Shown here: in pieces, positions 44,732 through 52,695 of the stretch
Layout: each line of letters opens with the position of its first letter
Position numbering within the stretch: position 1 is the stretch's first letter
From: Thermoanaerobacter sp.
GTDB taxonomy: Bacteria; Bacillota; Thermoanaerobacteria; Thermoanaerobacterales; Thermoanaerobacteraceae
Direction of reading: 5' to 3'
Assembly: GCA_014896455.1 (NCBI GenBank)
Contig: JADBKJ010000019.1
Span: forward strand, 57,955-121,954
DNA length: 64,000 bases
Position numbers and translations under genes: made by a program
Notes under the pieces: model-generated
Database searches by the model: none
Seen by the model: only the letters and a program-made list of their open reading frames with translations
What the model was told of the DNA's origin: nothing

Positions 44732-46274
44732 TCTTGATTGGGAATTAGTGGATAAAGCCAGAGAAGCTGCAAGAAATATTGTTAAAGATACGCAGAAATT
44801 TATAGATGCCCATACGACTGTGTCAGTTGAAAGGACAGTGTGTAGGCTTTTAGGCATAGACGGTGTGAACGATCTAGGAGTTCCACTTCCCAATGTAGTG
44901 GTTGACCATATAAAAAGCAAGGGAAATCTTTCTTTGGGGGCTGCAACTTATATCGGCAATGCCATGATTTACACAGGGCTTAGCCCTCAAGAAATTGCCG
45001 AAAGAGTAGCAAAAGGTGAACTAGATTTGACTTCGATTCCTATGGCAGACCTTTTTGAGATAAAATTGGCTGTTCAAGATATAGCAGTAAAGACTGTTGA
45101 AAAGATAAGAGAGAACAGGAGAAAAAGAGAGGAACTTTTAAAGAAATACGGGGACAAAGAAGGGCCACTTCTTTATGTTATAGTTGCGACAGGAAACATA
45201 TATGAGGATGTTGTTCAGGCTCAGGCTGCTGCAAGGCAGGGAGCTGATGTCATTGCAGTGATTAGGGCTACAGCTCAAAGTCTTTTAGACTACGTTCCTT
45301 ATGGACCTACTACCGAGGGGTTTGGTGGTACTTATGCTACGCAGGAGAATTTCCGGATAATGAGAAAAGCTTTAGATGAGGTGTCTGAAGAGCTGGGAAG
45401 GTATATAAGGCTTTGCAACTATGCATCTGGGCTTTGCATGCCTGAGATTGCTGTTATGGGCGCACTGGAGAGGCTTGATGTGATGTTAAACGATGCTCTT
45501 TACGGAATTTTATTCAGAGATATAAACATGAAGAGAACGATGGTAGACCAGTTCTTCTCAAGGGTAATAAATGGATTTGCAGGAATTATTATAAACACAG
45601 GGGAAGACAATTATCTTACAACAGCAGATGCCTATGAAAAAGCCCATACTGTATTGGCATCTCAATTGATAAATGAACAGTTTGCACTAATTGCAGAAAT
45701 ACCGGAGGAACAGATGGGATTAGGACATGCTTTTGAAATGAACCCTGACTTAAGGAATGGCTTCTTATATGAGCTTGCTCAGGCTCAAATGGCAAGGGAG
45801 ATATTCCCTAAAGCGCCCCTTAAGTACATGCCTCCTACAAAGTACATGACAGGAAATATATTCAAAGGGCATGTACAGGATGCTATGTTTAACGTTGTGA
45901 CTATAATGACAAAGCAAAGGATACATCTTTTGGGAATGCTGACAGAAGCTATTCATACGCCTTTTATGTCAGATAGAGCTCTGTCTATTGAAAGCGCCAA
46001 ATATATCTTCAACAATATGGCAGATATAGCTGATGAAATTTACTTTAAAGAAGGCGGAATAATTCAAAGGAGAGCTAACGAAGTTTTGAAAAAGGCCTAT
46101 GAGCTTTTGAAAGAAATTGAGCAAGAGGGTTTATTTAAAGCATTAGAGCAGGGTAAATTTGCGGATATAAAAAGGCCGATAGACGGAGGGAAGGGATTAG
46201 AAGGCGTAGTGGAGAAAGACCCCAATTATTTCAATCCTTTCATTTACCTTATGCTAAGAGGTGATAGAGGATGA
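44712..46274 (+). CDS. kamD: Lysine 5,6-aminomutase alpha subunit
   Basis: KamD forms with KamE the adenosylcobalamin- and PLP-dependent aminomutase that moves the terminal amino group of D-lysine or beta-lysine to C5. The 520-residue TIM-barrel subunit begins LNLDWELVDKAREAARNIVKDTQKFIDAHTTVSVERTVCRLLGIDGV and contains YGPTTEGFGGTYATQENFRIMRKAL, which holds substrate and PLP contacts. RBS GGAGGAG lies within the end of kamC. It overlaps kamE by four bases. Confidence 0.96.
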   Translation: MRESKLNLDWELVDKAREAARNIVKDTQKFIDAHTTVSVERTVCRLLGIDGVNDLGVPLPNVVVDHIKSKGNLSLGAATYIGNAMIYTGLSPQEIAERVAKGELDLTSIPMADLFEIKLAVQDIAVKTVEKIRENRRKREELLKKYGDKEGPLLYVIVATGNIYEDVVQAQAAARQGADVIAVIRATAQSLLDYVPYGPTTEGFGGTYATQENFRIMRKALDEVSEELGRYIRLCNYASGLCMPEIAVMGALERLDVMLNDALYGILFRDINMKRTMVDQFFSRVINGFAGIIINTGEDNYLTTADAYEKAHTVLASQLINEQFALIAEIPEEQMGLGHAFEMNPDLRNGFLYELAQAQMAREIFPKAPLKYMPPTKYMTGNIFKGHVQDAMFNVVTIMTKQRIHLLGMLTEAIHTPFMSDRALSIESAKYIFNNMADIADEIYFKEGGIIQRRANEVLKKAYELLKEIEQEGLFKALEQGKFADIKRPIDGGKGLEGVVEKDPNYFNPFIYLMLRGDRG

Positions 46275-47080
46275 GCAGCGGCCTTTACTCTACAGAGAAA
46301 AAGCAGTACGATACCACCCTGGATTTGACCAGAGTCAAGCCATACGGGGATACGATGAATGACGGCAAGGTACAATTAAGTTTTACCCTGCCTGTGCCGG
46401 ATGGAGCAAAGGCTGTAGAGGCAGCAAAACAGCTGGCAAAAAAGATGGGGCTGGAGAATCCAATGGTAGTCTACCATGCTCCTTTGGATAAGAACTTTAC
46501 TTTCTTCATAATATATGGAAGTTTGATTCACACTGTGGATTATACCTCCATACAGGTACAGGAACTAGAAATAAAGGCCATGAGTATGGAAGAGACTAAT
46601 GAGTACATTAAAAAACATATCGGCAGAAAAGTCGTAGTAGTGGGAGCAACCACTGGAACAGACGCTCATACAGTGGGCTTGGATGCTATAATGAACATGA
46701 AAGGGTATGCCGGGCACTACGGCCTGGAGAGGTATGAGATGATAGAGGCGTACAATTTGGGAAGTCAGGTGCCAGATGAAGAATTTGTGAGAAAGGCAAT
46801 AGAGGTTGGAGCAGATGCTTTGCTTGTTTCTCAGACAGTTACGCAAAAGGACGCCCACATAAAAAATCTTACGCATCTTGTAGAACTTTTGGAAGCAGAG
46901 GGAATAAGAGATAAAGTGCTTTTGATATGCGGTGGACCGAGGATCACGCATGAGCTCGCAAAGGAATTGGGATATGATGCAGGATTTGGCCCTGGCACAT
47001 TTGCAGACCATGTAGCGACTTTTATAGTCACAGAAATGGTGAAAAGAAAAATCCCCGGGCTTAAAGGGTATAAAAAATAA
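46271..47080 (+). CDS. kamE: Lysine 5,6-aminomutase beta subunit
   Basis: This is the 269-residue corrinoid-binding subunit. A short N-terminal dimer region (LTRVKPYGDTMNDGKVQLSFTLPV) is followed by a Rossmann domain with the base-off B12 motif DAHTVGLDAIMNMKGYAGHYGLE (cobalt-binding His in DAH), and later SQTVTQKDAHIKNLTHLVELL and GPGTFADHVATFIV. The PLP-linking lysine expected in this subunit lies near the B12 motif. It is the last gene of the operon and ends in a terminator. Its corrinoid depends on the salvage genes at 17-25 kb. Confidence 0.96.
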   Translation: MSSGLYSTEKKQYDTTLDLTRVKPYGDTMNDGKVQLSFTLPVPDGAKAVEAAKQLAKKMGLENPMVVYHAPLDKNFTFFIIYGSLIHTVDYTSIQVQELEIKAMSMEETNEYIKKHIGRKVVVVGATTGTDAHTVGLDAIMNMKGYAGHYGLERYEMIEAYNLGSQVPDEEFVRKAIEVGADALLVSQTVTQKDAHIKNLTHLVELLEAEGIRDKVLLICGGPRITHELAKELGYDAGFGPGTFADHVATFIVTEMVKRKIPGLKGYKK

Positions 47081-47107
47081 AGGGAGCAACTCGCTCCCTT
47101 TATTTTT
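47079..47107 (+). terminator. Terminator of the lysine operon
   Basis: AAAGGGAGC and GCTCCCTTT form a nine-base stem with an AACTC loop, followed by ATTTTTG. It overlaps the kamE stop codon region and marks the end of the sigma-54 operon. Confidence 0.85.
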
Positions 47108-47228
47108 GCACATTTAAAACGCTATGATACTTTCCGTAAGCAAAATAAATGATGAGGCCGACCAGCATCCATATGCCAAATCTTAGCCATGTCACCCATG
47201 GAAGGCTTGCCATTAAATAGAGGCTAAA
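47100..47228 (-). pseudogene. Amino acid permease C-terminal remnant
   Basis: On the minus strand FSLYLMASLPWVTWLRFGIW followed by MLVGLIIYFAYGKYHSVLN is the last two membrane helices of an APC-family cationic amino acid permease. The preceding codons (47229-47321) are unrelated, so at least 90 percent of the gene is missing. It lies at the end of the lysine operon; a lysine permease is a natural guess for its former role. Confidence 0.72.
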
Positions 47229-47308
47229 AGCTGCTGAAGAACTTTGCAAGAATGATTTTGTGGAACTCCTACAAATTTTTTTATAAAAAGTTATAAAAGA
47301 TTCATAAT

Positions 47309-48184
47309 TCAGTCTGACCAATTTCCACTAATTAGAATACGTGCGGGACCTCCTACCAAAACCCTTATTCCTTCTTCTTTTTTTGTAAGTTTCACGTATA
47401 TTTTAGAAGGTCTTTTCATACTTTCTCCTTGATGAATTAGATATGTTTTTTCTAAATCGATTACCTTATTTAAGTAAAGATAATATGTTAAAGCGCCATT
47501 TGCCGTTCCTGTTGCAGCTTCCTCATTTATCCCGTATAATGGAGCGAAATCTCTGCAATTAGCGATAGCTTCCCTTTCCTCCAATGTGAATACGTGAAGA
47601 CTTACAGCATTTTTTTCTTTTGTAATCTGAGATATTGCCTGGTAATCCGGGTTTATGCTAAAAAGGGTTTCTCTTGATTTGACGGGTACAAGAATGTCCC
47701 ATAATCCTGTGGATATCAGTTGAGGTACGAGGTCATAATTTTTATCACCAATTTCTTCAAAGGAGATGTTTAGAGCTTTCGCAAGTTTTGAAAGGTCATC
47801 TTCATTTAATTTTTCTCCCGCCTGCGGAGCAGCCTGCTCCATCATTATTTTATCCTCTTTTACATAAATTGGAAGTTTTCCAGCTAGCGAATGCATTGTT
47901 ACAACATCACCGGCTTTTACAAAGCCCAGTCTTTTTAAAACAGTGAAGGAAGCAATTGTGGCATGACCGCACAGGTCTACCTCAGAAGTTGGAGTGAAAA
48001 AGCGCACTTTGAAGTCTTTTTCACCTACTACTTCTATAAATGCCGTCTCTGAATGTTTGAGCTCTGCTGCCAAGTTTTGCATAAAAGTTTTATCTATTTT
48101 TTCGCCATTTTCAAGGACAACTACACCTGCTGGATTGCCTGAAAAAGGTTTCTCAGTAAAGGCATCCACAATAAATATTTTCAT
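47309..48184 (-). CDS. PhzF family isomerase/epimerase-like protein
   Basis: This 291-residue protein has the PhzF fold: FIVDAFTEKPFSGNPAGVVVLE with the catalytic Glu region later in HSETAFIEVVGEKDFKVRFFTPTSEVDLCGHATIASFTVLK, and EEAATGTANGALTYYLYLNK. Members include isomerases of varied and mostly unknown substrates. ATG 48184 lies eight bases after GGGGGAG. Its promoter-proximal half and upstream region (about 47640-48480) are duplicated in inverted orientation at 56294-57120, where the gene is decayed. Confidence 0.9.
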   Translation of the reverse strand: MKIFIVDAFTEKPFSGNPAGVVVLENGEKIDKTFMQNLAAELKHSETAFIEVVGEKDFKVRFFTPTSEVDLCGHATIASFTVLKRLGFVKAGDVVTMHSLAGKLPIYVKEDKIMMEQAAPQAGEKLNEDDLSKLAKALNISFEEIGDKNYDLVPQLISTGLWDILVPVKSRETLFSINPDYQAISQITKEKNAVSLHVFTLEEREAIANCRDFAPLYGINEEAATGTANGALTYYLYLNKVIDLEKTYLIHQGESMKRPSKIYVKLTKKEEGIRVLVGGPARILISGNWSD

Positions 48185-48217
48185 CCCTTTTTCTCCCCCT
48201 TTTGAATTTGTTTTCAC

Positions 48218-48498
48218 TTCTAATATAACACATTAGCTGTTTTTTCAAAAACTACATTTTGCCATAGTGTTGTTAAAGAGAAGACCTATAATCAAAAGAT
48301 ATAATACTTAGTACAGCCTCTATGCTTTTTGCCATTAAAATATTTAGGATGCTTTATAGGGCAGGCAGGTTTATCCAACCATTGTAGTTTCGATCCTCTT
48401 TTTCTTAATTTCATACAAAGTTTGAAACTTGGCTTTAAGGCATTATTCAAGTGCTGGCAATTAAGCAGAAATTTTTCAATTTGACTTTGTCTACAGCC
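48218..48498. other. phzF upstream region, parent of an inverted duplication
   Basis: No gene is seen here. The DNA is matched, inverted and with many differences, by 56296-56580; shared blocks include GATCG(A)AACTACA, CCTTAAA near the middle and the phzF promoter region AACACATTAGCTGTTTTTCA. At 48486-48500 a scrap GTCTACAGCCTAAGA resembles the right end of the dispersed repeat. Confidence 0.65.
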
Positions 48499-48528
48499 TA
48501 AGAGGAGAGTATTCTCCTAGTTTTTTTA
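48499..48528 (+). terminator. Terminator-like hairpin before the regulator copy 1
   Basis: AGGAGA and TCTCCT form a short stem followed by a seven-T run. A counterpart (GGGGAGG...CTCCTC plus T-run) lies at 62920-62947 before regulator copy 2, so it belongs to the duplicated unit. Confidence 0.65.
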
Positions 48529-48561
48529 TAATTACCAATTGTAAAATATTAGGCGGAAAAT

Positions 48562-48630
48562 GCATTTTCGTTCCCCAAAATGACACTTTCGTTCCAAATT
48601 TCACAAATTTTATTAAAAATATTGTATAAT
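48562..48630 (+). promoter_or_regulatory. Direct-repeat activator sites and -10 box, regulator copy 1
   Basis: Two direct repeats, ATTTTCGTTCC and CACTTTCGTTCC, have CGTTCC cores at 48569 and 48590, a 21-bp period. TATAAT at 48625-48630 lies 35 bases beyond the second core, and the -35 region is poor (CACAAA), as expected for an activator-dependent promoter. The layout is identical at 62988, 63009 and 63044 before regulator copy 2. Confidence 0.6.
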
Positions 48631-48669
48631 ATTAAAGAAGCCGTTTTAAAATTTTAGGGGGTATAAAAA

Positions 48670-49451
48670 GTAAATTTTTTATACCTACAGGAGGAACTAA
48701 TTTCTTCATATAAGCGATGTAGTAAAATAGGTATTGACCCTTCAATAACTCTGCCATTAGTGATATTAAATCAAGAAGATTTGCAAAAGAAAATACATAA
48801 AAATAAAGAACTCATAGAAGCTTTTCATATGAGTGTAGAAGAGGATTGGGTAAAAGGTGAATATCTATTTTTGCTTAGTGATTTTGAAGGATATTTATTG
48901 GACGTAAAATGCAGCACAAAAGAGAAAAAGTGTATAAAAGATTCAGGCTTTGAACAGGGAGTATCCTTTAGAGAAGAAAGCTGTGGTACAAATGCGATTT
49001 CAATGGCAATGCGATTAAAGAGGGTAGTGTATGTAAGACCTAAGGAGCACTACTGTGACATATTCAAAAAATGGCACTGTATTGCTTCACCTATAATGGT
49101 AGAAAATGGGAAATAGTAGGCTATGTGGATATATCAACCATTGATAAAAAAATTGCGGATGAAGTATCAATGGTAATAAAACTGCTAGCTGAGAAAATAG
49201 CAACTGAGTATGAAAAGATAGTAAAAGAAAAAGAGCTAAATGAGATAAAGATAAAATTAAATGACAGCCAGATAAAAATGCTGGCATTAGAGGCAAAAGG
49301 ATATAGAGAATTAGACATAGCAGAAGCTCTTGGAATAGGGGTTGTGACTGTAAAATATCACAAAAGAAAAATAGTAGAGAAACTTGGGGTAAAAAATATC
49401 AAAGAGGCAGTAATAAAGGCAATTAGGTTGGGATTGATAGATTTGGATTAA
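48670..49451 (+). pseudogene. GAF-HTH(LuxR) regulator, copy 1, frameshifted and start lost
   Basis: The encoded protein would have an AcoR-like GAF domain (IDPSITLPLVILNQEDLQKKI, SCGTNAISMAMRLKRVVYVRP, EHYCDIFKKWHCIASPI) and a C-terminal LuxR-type helix-turn-helix (SQIKMLALEAKGYRELDIAEALGIGVVTVKYHKRKIVEKLG). Compared with copy 2 the initiating ATG is GTA (48670), and one G is missing from a run (GGG at 49108-49110 against GGGG), which ends the first frame at 49116; the HTH half is open as a second frame to 49451. The DNA-binding domain is complete only in this copy. Expression of the two parts cannot be excluded, but an intact protein cannot be made. Confidence 0.85.
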
Positions 49452-49459
49452 AATTTGAG

Positions 49460-49567
49460 ACTATACTTTAGTATAATTTTTTTGCTTATTTATGTAAACC
49501 TTAACTGGAAATGTAATAAAAACTATACTAAAGTATAGTAGACATGTAATTAGTTTCATTGTATAAT
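49460..49567 (+). promoter_or_regulatory. Twin palindromic operators overlapping a promoter
   Basis: ACTATACTTTAGTATAAT (49460-49477) and ACTATACTAAAGTATAGT (49522-49539) are two dyad sites 62 bp apart, the second perfect apart from its two central bases. Immediately after it TAGACA (49539-49544), a 17-bp spacer and TATAAT (49562-49567) form a promoter whose -35 touches the palindrome. The transcript would run through the MFS remnant at 49825. The rest of the gap to 49824 shows no gene; its 3' part (from about 49680) is shared with the right edge of the window. Confidence 0.65.
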
Positions 49568-49824
49568 GAAAATAAAGAATAAATAAAGAATGAATACAGA
49601 GGAAAATATATAACAATAATTTCTTAATCCATAAAGATTTTGAAATTTAGCAAAACCTAAATAAGGGAAAAGGGGGATATGAGGTTTATTAAACTCACTT
49701 ATTTAATGGTTAGATAAGTAAGAAATAACAATATAAGCCATGAGATGCTCTTGTTGTGATGAGAAATTTAAAGAAAAACTAAGATATTAAGAGAAAATAA
49801 AAGATAATAGAGGGAGGTGAAGAC

Positions 49825-50141
49825 GTGGGCAATATTAAATTGTTAAAATTAATAAAAAAACATCCTTTATTTTGTCGAATTGAAATATTAGGGGAACATG
49901 CACATGGACAATGGCAAAGATTTTGGAGAGCAGATTTAGAGCGACTATTTACAGTGGAATGATGGCTGTGTGGAATATGATGTTTATTTTAGGGCCGGTA
50001 GTTGGAAGTATTCTTTATTCAAGCAGTCCAAAACTTACTTTTTTTGTAGCTTCTACCCTTTTATTGGTTACGTTTATACCTATAAAAAAGATTAGTATCT
50101 ATTTTCATAATTTAGTCCAAGCAGAAAAAATAACACATTGA
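49825..50141 (+). pseudogene. MFS transporter with large internal deletion
   Basis: GTG 49825, after AGGGAGGTG, starts a frame reading GNIKLLKLIKKHPLF, the usual cytoplasmic N-terminus of a drug-efflux type MFS protein, but then loses homology and stops. Another frame from 49911 encodes SRFRATIYSGMMAVWNMMFI, LGPVVGSILYSSS and a final hydrophobic helix, matching the last two membrane segments of such a transporter. Some 300 internal codons are missing. The promoter with twin palindromes at 49522-49567 lies upstream. Not functional. Confidence 0.7.
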
Positions 50142-50416
50142 CATTAATCAAACACCGGAGACGATTCTCTTTGTTTTGTTGCCTATTAGAAAATATCATT
50201 CCATCATTGGCAGAAACAAAAGTATTGAAAGTTTTGTAGTTATAACATTTATAGCTACAAAAAGGGATATACAAGAAATCAAAATAAAAAAATATAAAGT
50301 TTAAATTTTCAGATAATTAATTTTGAAAATTACTCCTTAAGTTTTGAAAAGCTTTATTTTACCGCCTTTGAAGCCATTTTGCAAATTTAACCTGTTGTAA
50401 CTTACAGTTACAAAAT
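50142..50416. other. Intergenic stretch without recognisable gene
   Basis: This AT-rich DNA follows the MFS remnant. I see no open frame with a plausible ribosome binding site and no strong hairpin. It may be residual sequence from the decayed transporter. Confidence 0.5.
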
Positions 50417-50584
50417 TAAAATTTTTCACTGGCGATATATGAAAAAAAGAGAAAAAGGGAGAAAAAAGTGAATAACTTTGCCAGAACGAAATATTGGGAG
50501 GGCTTGTAAATATTTCTACTATTTTACTGGAAGAGGTAAGAATGGTAGGATAAAATTGAAAGAAAATTTGAGAGGTGAAGTAAA
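50417..50584 (+). repeat. Conserved leader of small peptide A
   Basis: About 165 bases upstream of peptide A are closely similar to 57300-57470 upstream of peptide B. Highly conserved blocks are TTTTTCACTGG, CCAGAACGAAATATTGG (CCAAAACGAAATATTGG in B) and AGAGGTAAGAATGGTAGGAT followed by AAAATTGAAAGAAAATTTG. The block GAACGAAA is the inverse of the TTTCGTTC core in the regulator promoters. No frame is open through both copies, so the conservation is probably regulatory. Confidence 0.7.
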
Positions 50585-50761
50585 TTGAGGAGAATTATAG
50601 TTTTGTTGATAATAGTAATTTCTTTGCTTGGAACATTGGCATATGGTAACATAGCTCCAGCTTATATGAATGATAAAAAAGTGATACAACAGCAATACCT
50701 AGTAGCAGAAGAAAGAGAACCAAGGGTACATGGAGATATAAATAATCCATGGGGTGGATAG
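50585..50761 (+). CDS. Small secreted peptide A (58 aa)
   Basis: TTG at 50585, preceded by GAGAGGTG, starts a 58-codon frame. The product has two arginines, a hydrophobic signal-like segment (IIVLLIIVISLLGTLAYG) and a polar C-terminal part, NDKKVIQQQYLVAEEREPRV followed by HGDINNPWGG. Peptide B at 57471 shares the pattern NDKKV-QQ-Y-LV-EEREP-VHG over the mature part while the signal segments differ, which argues for selection on the exported part. It has no cysteine. It may be a secreted signal or a modified peptide precursor; the gene lies 255 bases before the radical SAM gene. No known family is recognised. Confidence 0.72.
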   Translation: MRRIIVLLIIVISLLGTLAYGNIAPAYMNDKKVIQQQYLVAEEREPRVHGDINNPWGG

Positions 50762-50950
50762 AAGCTTAGAAATTGAAAAATATTTTTAATATCCAATGCT
50801 TACTTATCGTAGAAGATAAAAACTAAAGAAGTATAAAAAGATATCTATAGAACGGCTTAGATGAAAGCTTTTGAATTTTCCCCAATCTATTATAAATAAA
50901 AAAGATGTAAAGCAAAAATAGATTTCAGGCAGCCTAGAAGCACATCTTAG

Positions 50951-50975
50951 AACTTTTATGTAGAAAAGTTTTTGA
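50951..50975 (+). terminator. Attenuator-like hairpin between peptide A and the radical SAM gene
   Basis: AACTTTT and AAAAGTT pair around a six-base loop and are followed by TTTTT counting the stem end. Its place in the 254-base gap between peptide A and the radical SAM gene suggests partial termination, so that the small peptide is made in excess over the enzyme. Confidence 0.5.
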
Positions 50976-51015
50976 GATGAGCTCAGGATAAAAATTCTTT
51001 AAGGGGAGAAAGAAA

Positions 51016-52341
51016 ATGAAACCGTCTAGATATAACTTTTTCTTTGACTTTCCTGAAGAGCCGGAGAAAATAGTAGCTTATAACTCAAGAACAGGAGCTT
51101 TAGCCTTAATGGAAAAAAAGAATCACGACAAGTATAAAAATTATGTAGAAAAAGGCATTTCGATTGATGACAGTAAATTAATAGAAGACTTGAAAAAAGG
51201 TCAATTTCTCATAGATGACAATATTGACGAACTTCAGCTATTACGTTTCAATCTCTGGCGGAGTAGATTTAATGACAAAAATTTGGGTTTAACTATTGCA
51301 CCTACATTAGGATGTAATTTTGCTTGTGTATACTGCTACGAAAAGGGCAATCAGAAAGATGTATTTATGAGTGAAGAAGTACAGGATAAAATAGTTAAAT
51401 ATATAAAGCAGCGGATAAAGTATTTGCAGAGTGTAAATATTACTTGGTATGGAGGGGAACCTTTATTAGCTTTTGACATTGTCAAAGATATGTCAGAAAA
51501 AATTATAAAGCTCTGTGATGAAAATGAAGTTATGTATGGAGCATCTATTATAACGAATGGATATAACTTGACAAGGGAAGTAGTGGAACAATTTAGGAAC
51601 CTGCGATTATCATTTATACAAATAACATTGGATGGTCCCCAGGATGTACACGATAAAAGACGTCCTTTAAAAAGTGGACAGGGAACTTTTGAAAAGATAC
51701 TAGTTAACATAGAAGAAAATATTGATATAATGCCAAATATTTCTTTAAGGATAAACGTAGACAAAGAAAACGTAAACAGAGTTAATGAAATATTAGATGG
51801 GTTGGAAAGAAGAGGATTGAAAAATAAACTTAGTGTTTATTTGGGATATGTAGAACCTACAAATGATTGTTATGTACCAAATAAGTGTCTATCTATGCAT
51901 GAATATTCTAAGGTTACTTATATGTTTGAAAAAGTGTTAAAAGAAAGAGGTTTTTCGAATAATTTAATGCATAAGTACCCCCATTTAAAATACAATTTTT
52001 GTGGAGCAGATAGTGTAAATTCAATGGTGATAGACCCGGAGGGATACATATACAAGTGCTGGTCTGATATAGGGATAGAAGAGTATAGGGTAGGAAATAT
52101 ATTAAACGACACATCCTTAGTTTCTTTAAATGTTGATAAATATATGGAATATCTTCTTTATGACCCTACGATAGACGAGATGTGTATTGATTGCAAGCTC
52201 CTGCCAATTTGTATAGGAGGATGTCCAAGGAGAAGAATAGAAAGAATGACAGAAAGATGTGGAGATTATAAGTATGTTTTAGAAGAATATTTGAAGGATA
52301 TAGCAAAAGAGCTATTAGAGAAAAAACAAGAAAAGGTTTAA
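51016..52341 (+). CDS. Radical SAM/SPASM peptide-modifying enzyme
   Basis: This is a 441-residue enzyme. The first 90 residues have the shape of a peptide-recognition region. The radical SAM cluster motif is C100-x3-C104-x2-C107 (CNFACVYCYEKGNQ), followed by ITWYGGEPLLAFD and SFIQITLDGPQDVHDKRRPL. The C-terminal SPASM domain has all seven expected cysteines: C329-x13-G-x4-C348, then C390-x2-C393-x5-C399-x3-C403 and C415, able to hold two auxiliary clusters. Such enzymes install thioether or carbon-carbon links in ribosomal peptides. The adjacent cysteine-rich peptide gene is the likely substrate. GGGGAG precedes the ATG. Confidence 0.9.
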   Translation: MKPSRYNFFFDFPEEPEKIVAYNSRTGALALMEKKNHDKYKNYVEKGISIDDSKLIEDLKKGQFLIDDNIDELQLLRFNLWRSRFNDKNLGLTIAPTLGCNFACVYCYEKGNQKDVFMSEEVQDKIVKYIKQRIKYLQSVNITWYGGEPLLAFDIVKDMSEKIIKLCDENEVMYGASIITNGYNLTREVVEQFRNLRLSFIQITLDGPQDVHDKRRPLKSGQGTFEKILVNIEENIDIMPNISLRINVDKENVNRVNEILDGLERRGLKNKLSVYLGYVEPTNDCYVPNKCLSMHEYSKVTYMFEKVLKERGFSNNLMHKYPHLKYNFCGADSVNSMVIDPEGYIYKCWSDIGIEEYRVGNILNDTSLVSLNVDKYMEYLLYDPTIDEMCIDCKLLPICIGGCPRRRIERMTERCGDYKYVLEEYLKDIAKELLEKKQEKV

Positions 52342-52373
52342 ACCAATTTGAGTGTATATTTCAGATATTAATT

Positions 52374-52402
52374 TTGATTAGAATGTGCGCACATTCTATA
52401 AT
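52374..52402 (+). promoter_or_regulatory. Promoter with perfect 20-bp palindrome in its spacer
   Basis: TTGATT (52374-52379), a spacer of exactly 17 bp and TATAAT (52397-52402) form a promoter just before the cysteine-rich peptide gene. The perfect palindrome TAGAATGTGCGCACATTCTA (52379-52398) fills the spacer completely and overlaps both boxes. This is the layout of a tightly repressed promoter, or of a MerR-like activator site. It allows the peptide to be controlled separately from the enzyme. Confidence 0.75.
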
Positions 52403-52432
52403 ATACTGGATTGGAAAAAGGAGGTGGAGAGA

Positions 52433-52603
52433 ATGGAATATCTAATAGAAGGTTATAGTATTAAGCTGGGTACTATCATTCCAAATTGTCGTGAAGATCT
52501 TCCACCTGTGCCATGGCCAGGTCCTTGCGAGTGCTTAGGTTTTTGTTGGGGACAGGTATGCCGTCCGGCAAAAGAGTTACCCTACTATGAAGTAAGAAAA
52601 TAA
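52433..52603 (+). CDS. Cysteine-rich RiPP precursor candidate (56 aa)
   Basis: ATG 52433 follows GGAGGTGG at ideal spacing. The peptide has a cysteine-free leader of about 18 residues (MEYLIEGYSIKLGTIIPN) and a core with cysteines at 19, 32, 34, 38 and 43, rich in Pro, Gly and Trp: CREDLPPVPWPGP, then CECLGFCWGQVC, then a tail RPAKELPYYEVRK. Position directly after a SPASM radical SAM enzyme and before S41 peptidases and exporters fits a RiPP precursor with thioether or other crosslinks. It does not match a precursor family I can name. It has its own promoter and a hairpin at its 3' end. Confidence 0.78.
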   Translation: MEYLIEGYSIKLGTIIPNCREDLPPVPWPGPCECLGFCWGQVCRPAKELPYYEVRK

Positions 52604-52618
52604 ATTAATTATGTTAAT

Positions 52619-52666
52619 AGCGATGCATCTGGAACTTTCAAGTTTTAGATGCATCGCTACTTTTAA
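52619..52666 (+). terminator. Hairpin after the precursor gene
   Basis: A perfect 12-bp stem (AGCGATGCATCT / AGATGCATCGCT) with a 16-base loop lies 16 bases after the precursor stop codon, followed by a short ACTTTT. The weak T-run suggests partial termination or 3'-end stabilisation, either of which would raise precursor over peptidase expression. Confidence 0.75.
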
Positions 52667-52695
52667 AAATTATAAGTGAAAGGATGGATATATTC

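Noticed and set aside
46565..47113. A 182-codon antisense frame over kamE
   Set aside because: It is a shadow of a well-supported coding gene, with no start signal and unusual composition.
49071..49451. Programmed frameshifting to join the two halves of regulator copy 1
   Set aside because: Copy 2 encodes the same junction in one frame with one extra G, and copy 1 also lacks a start codon, so a simple deletion is the better explanation.
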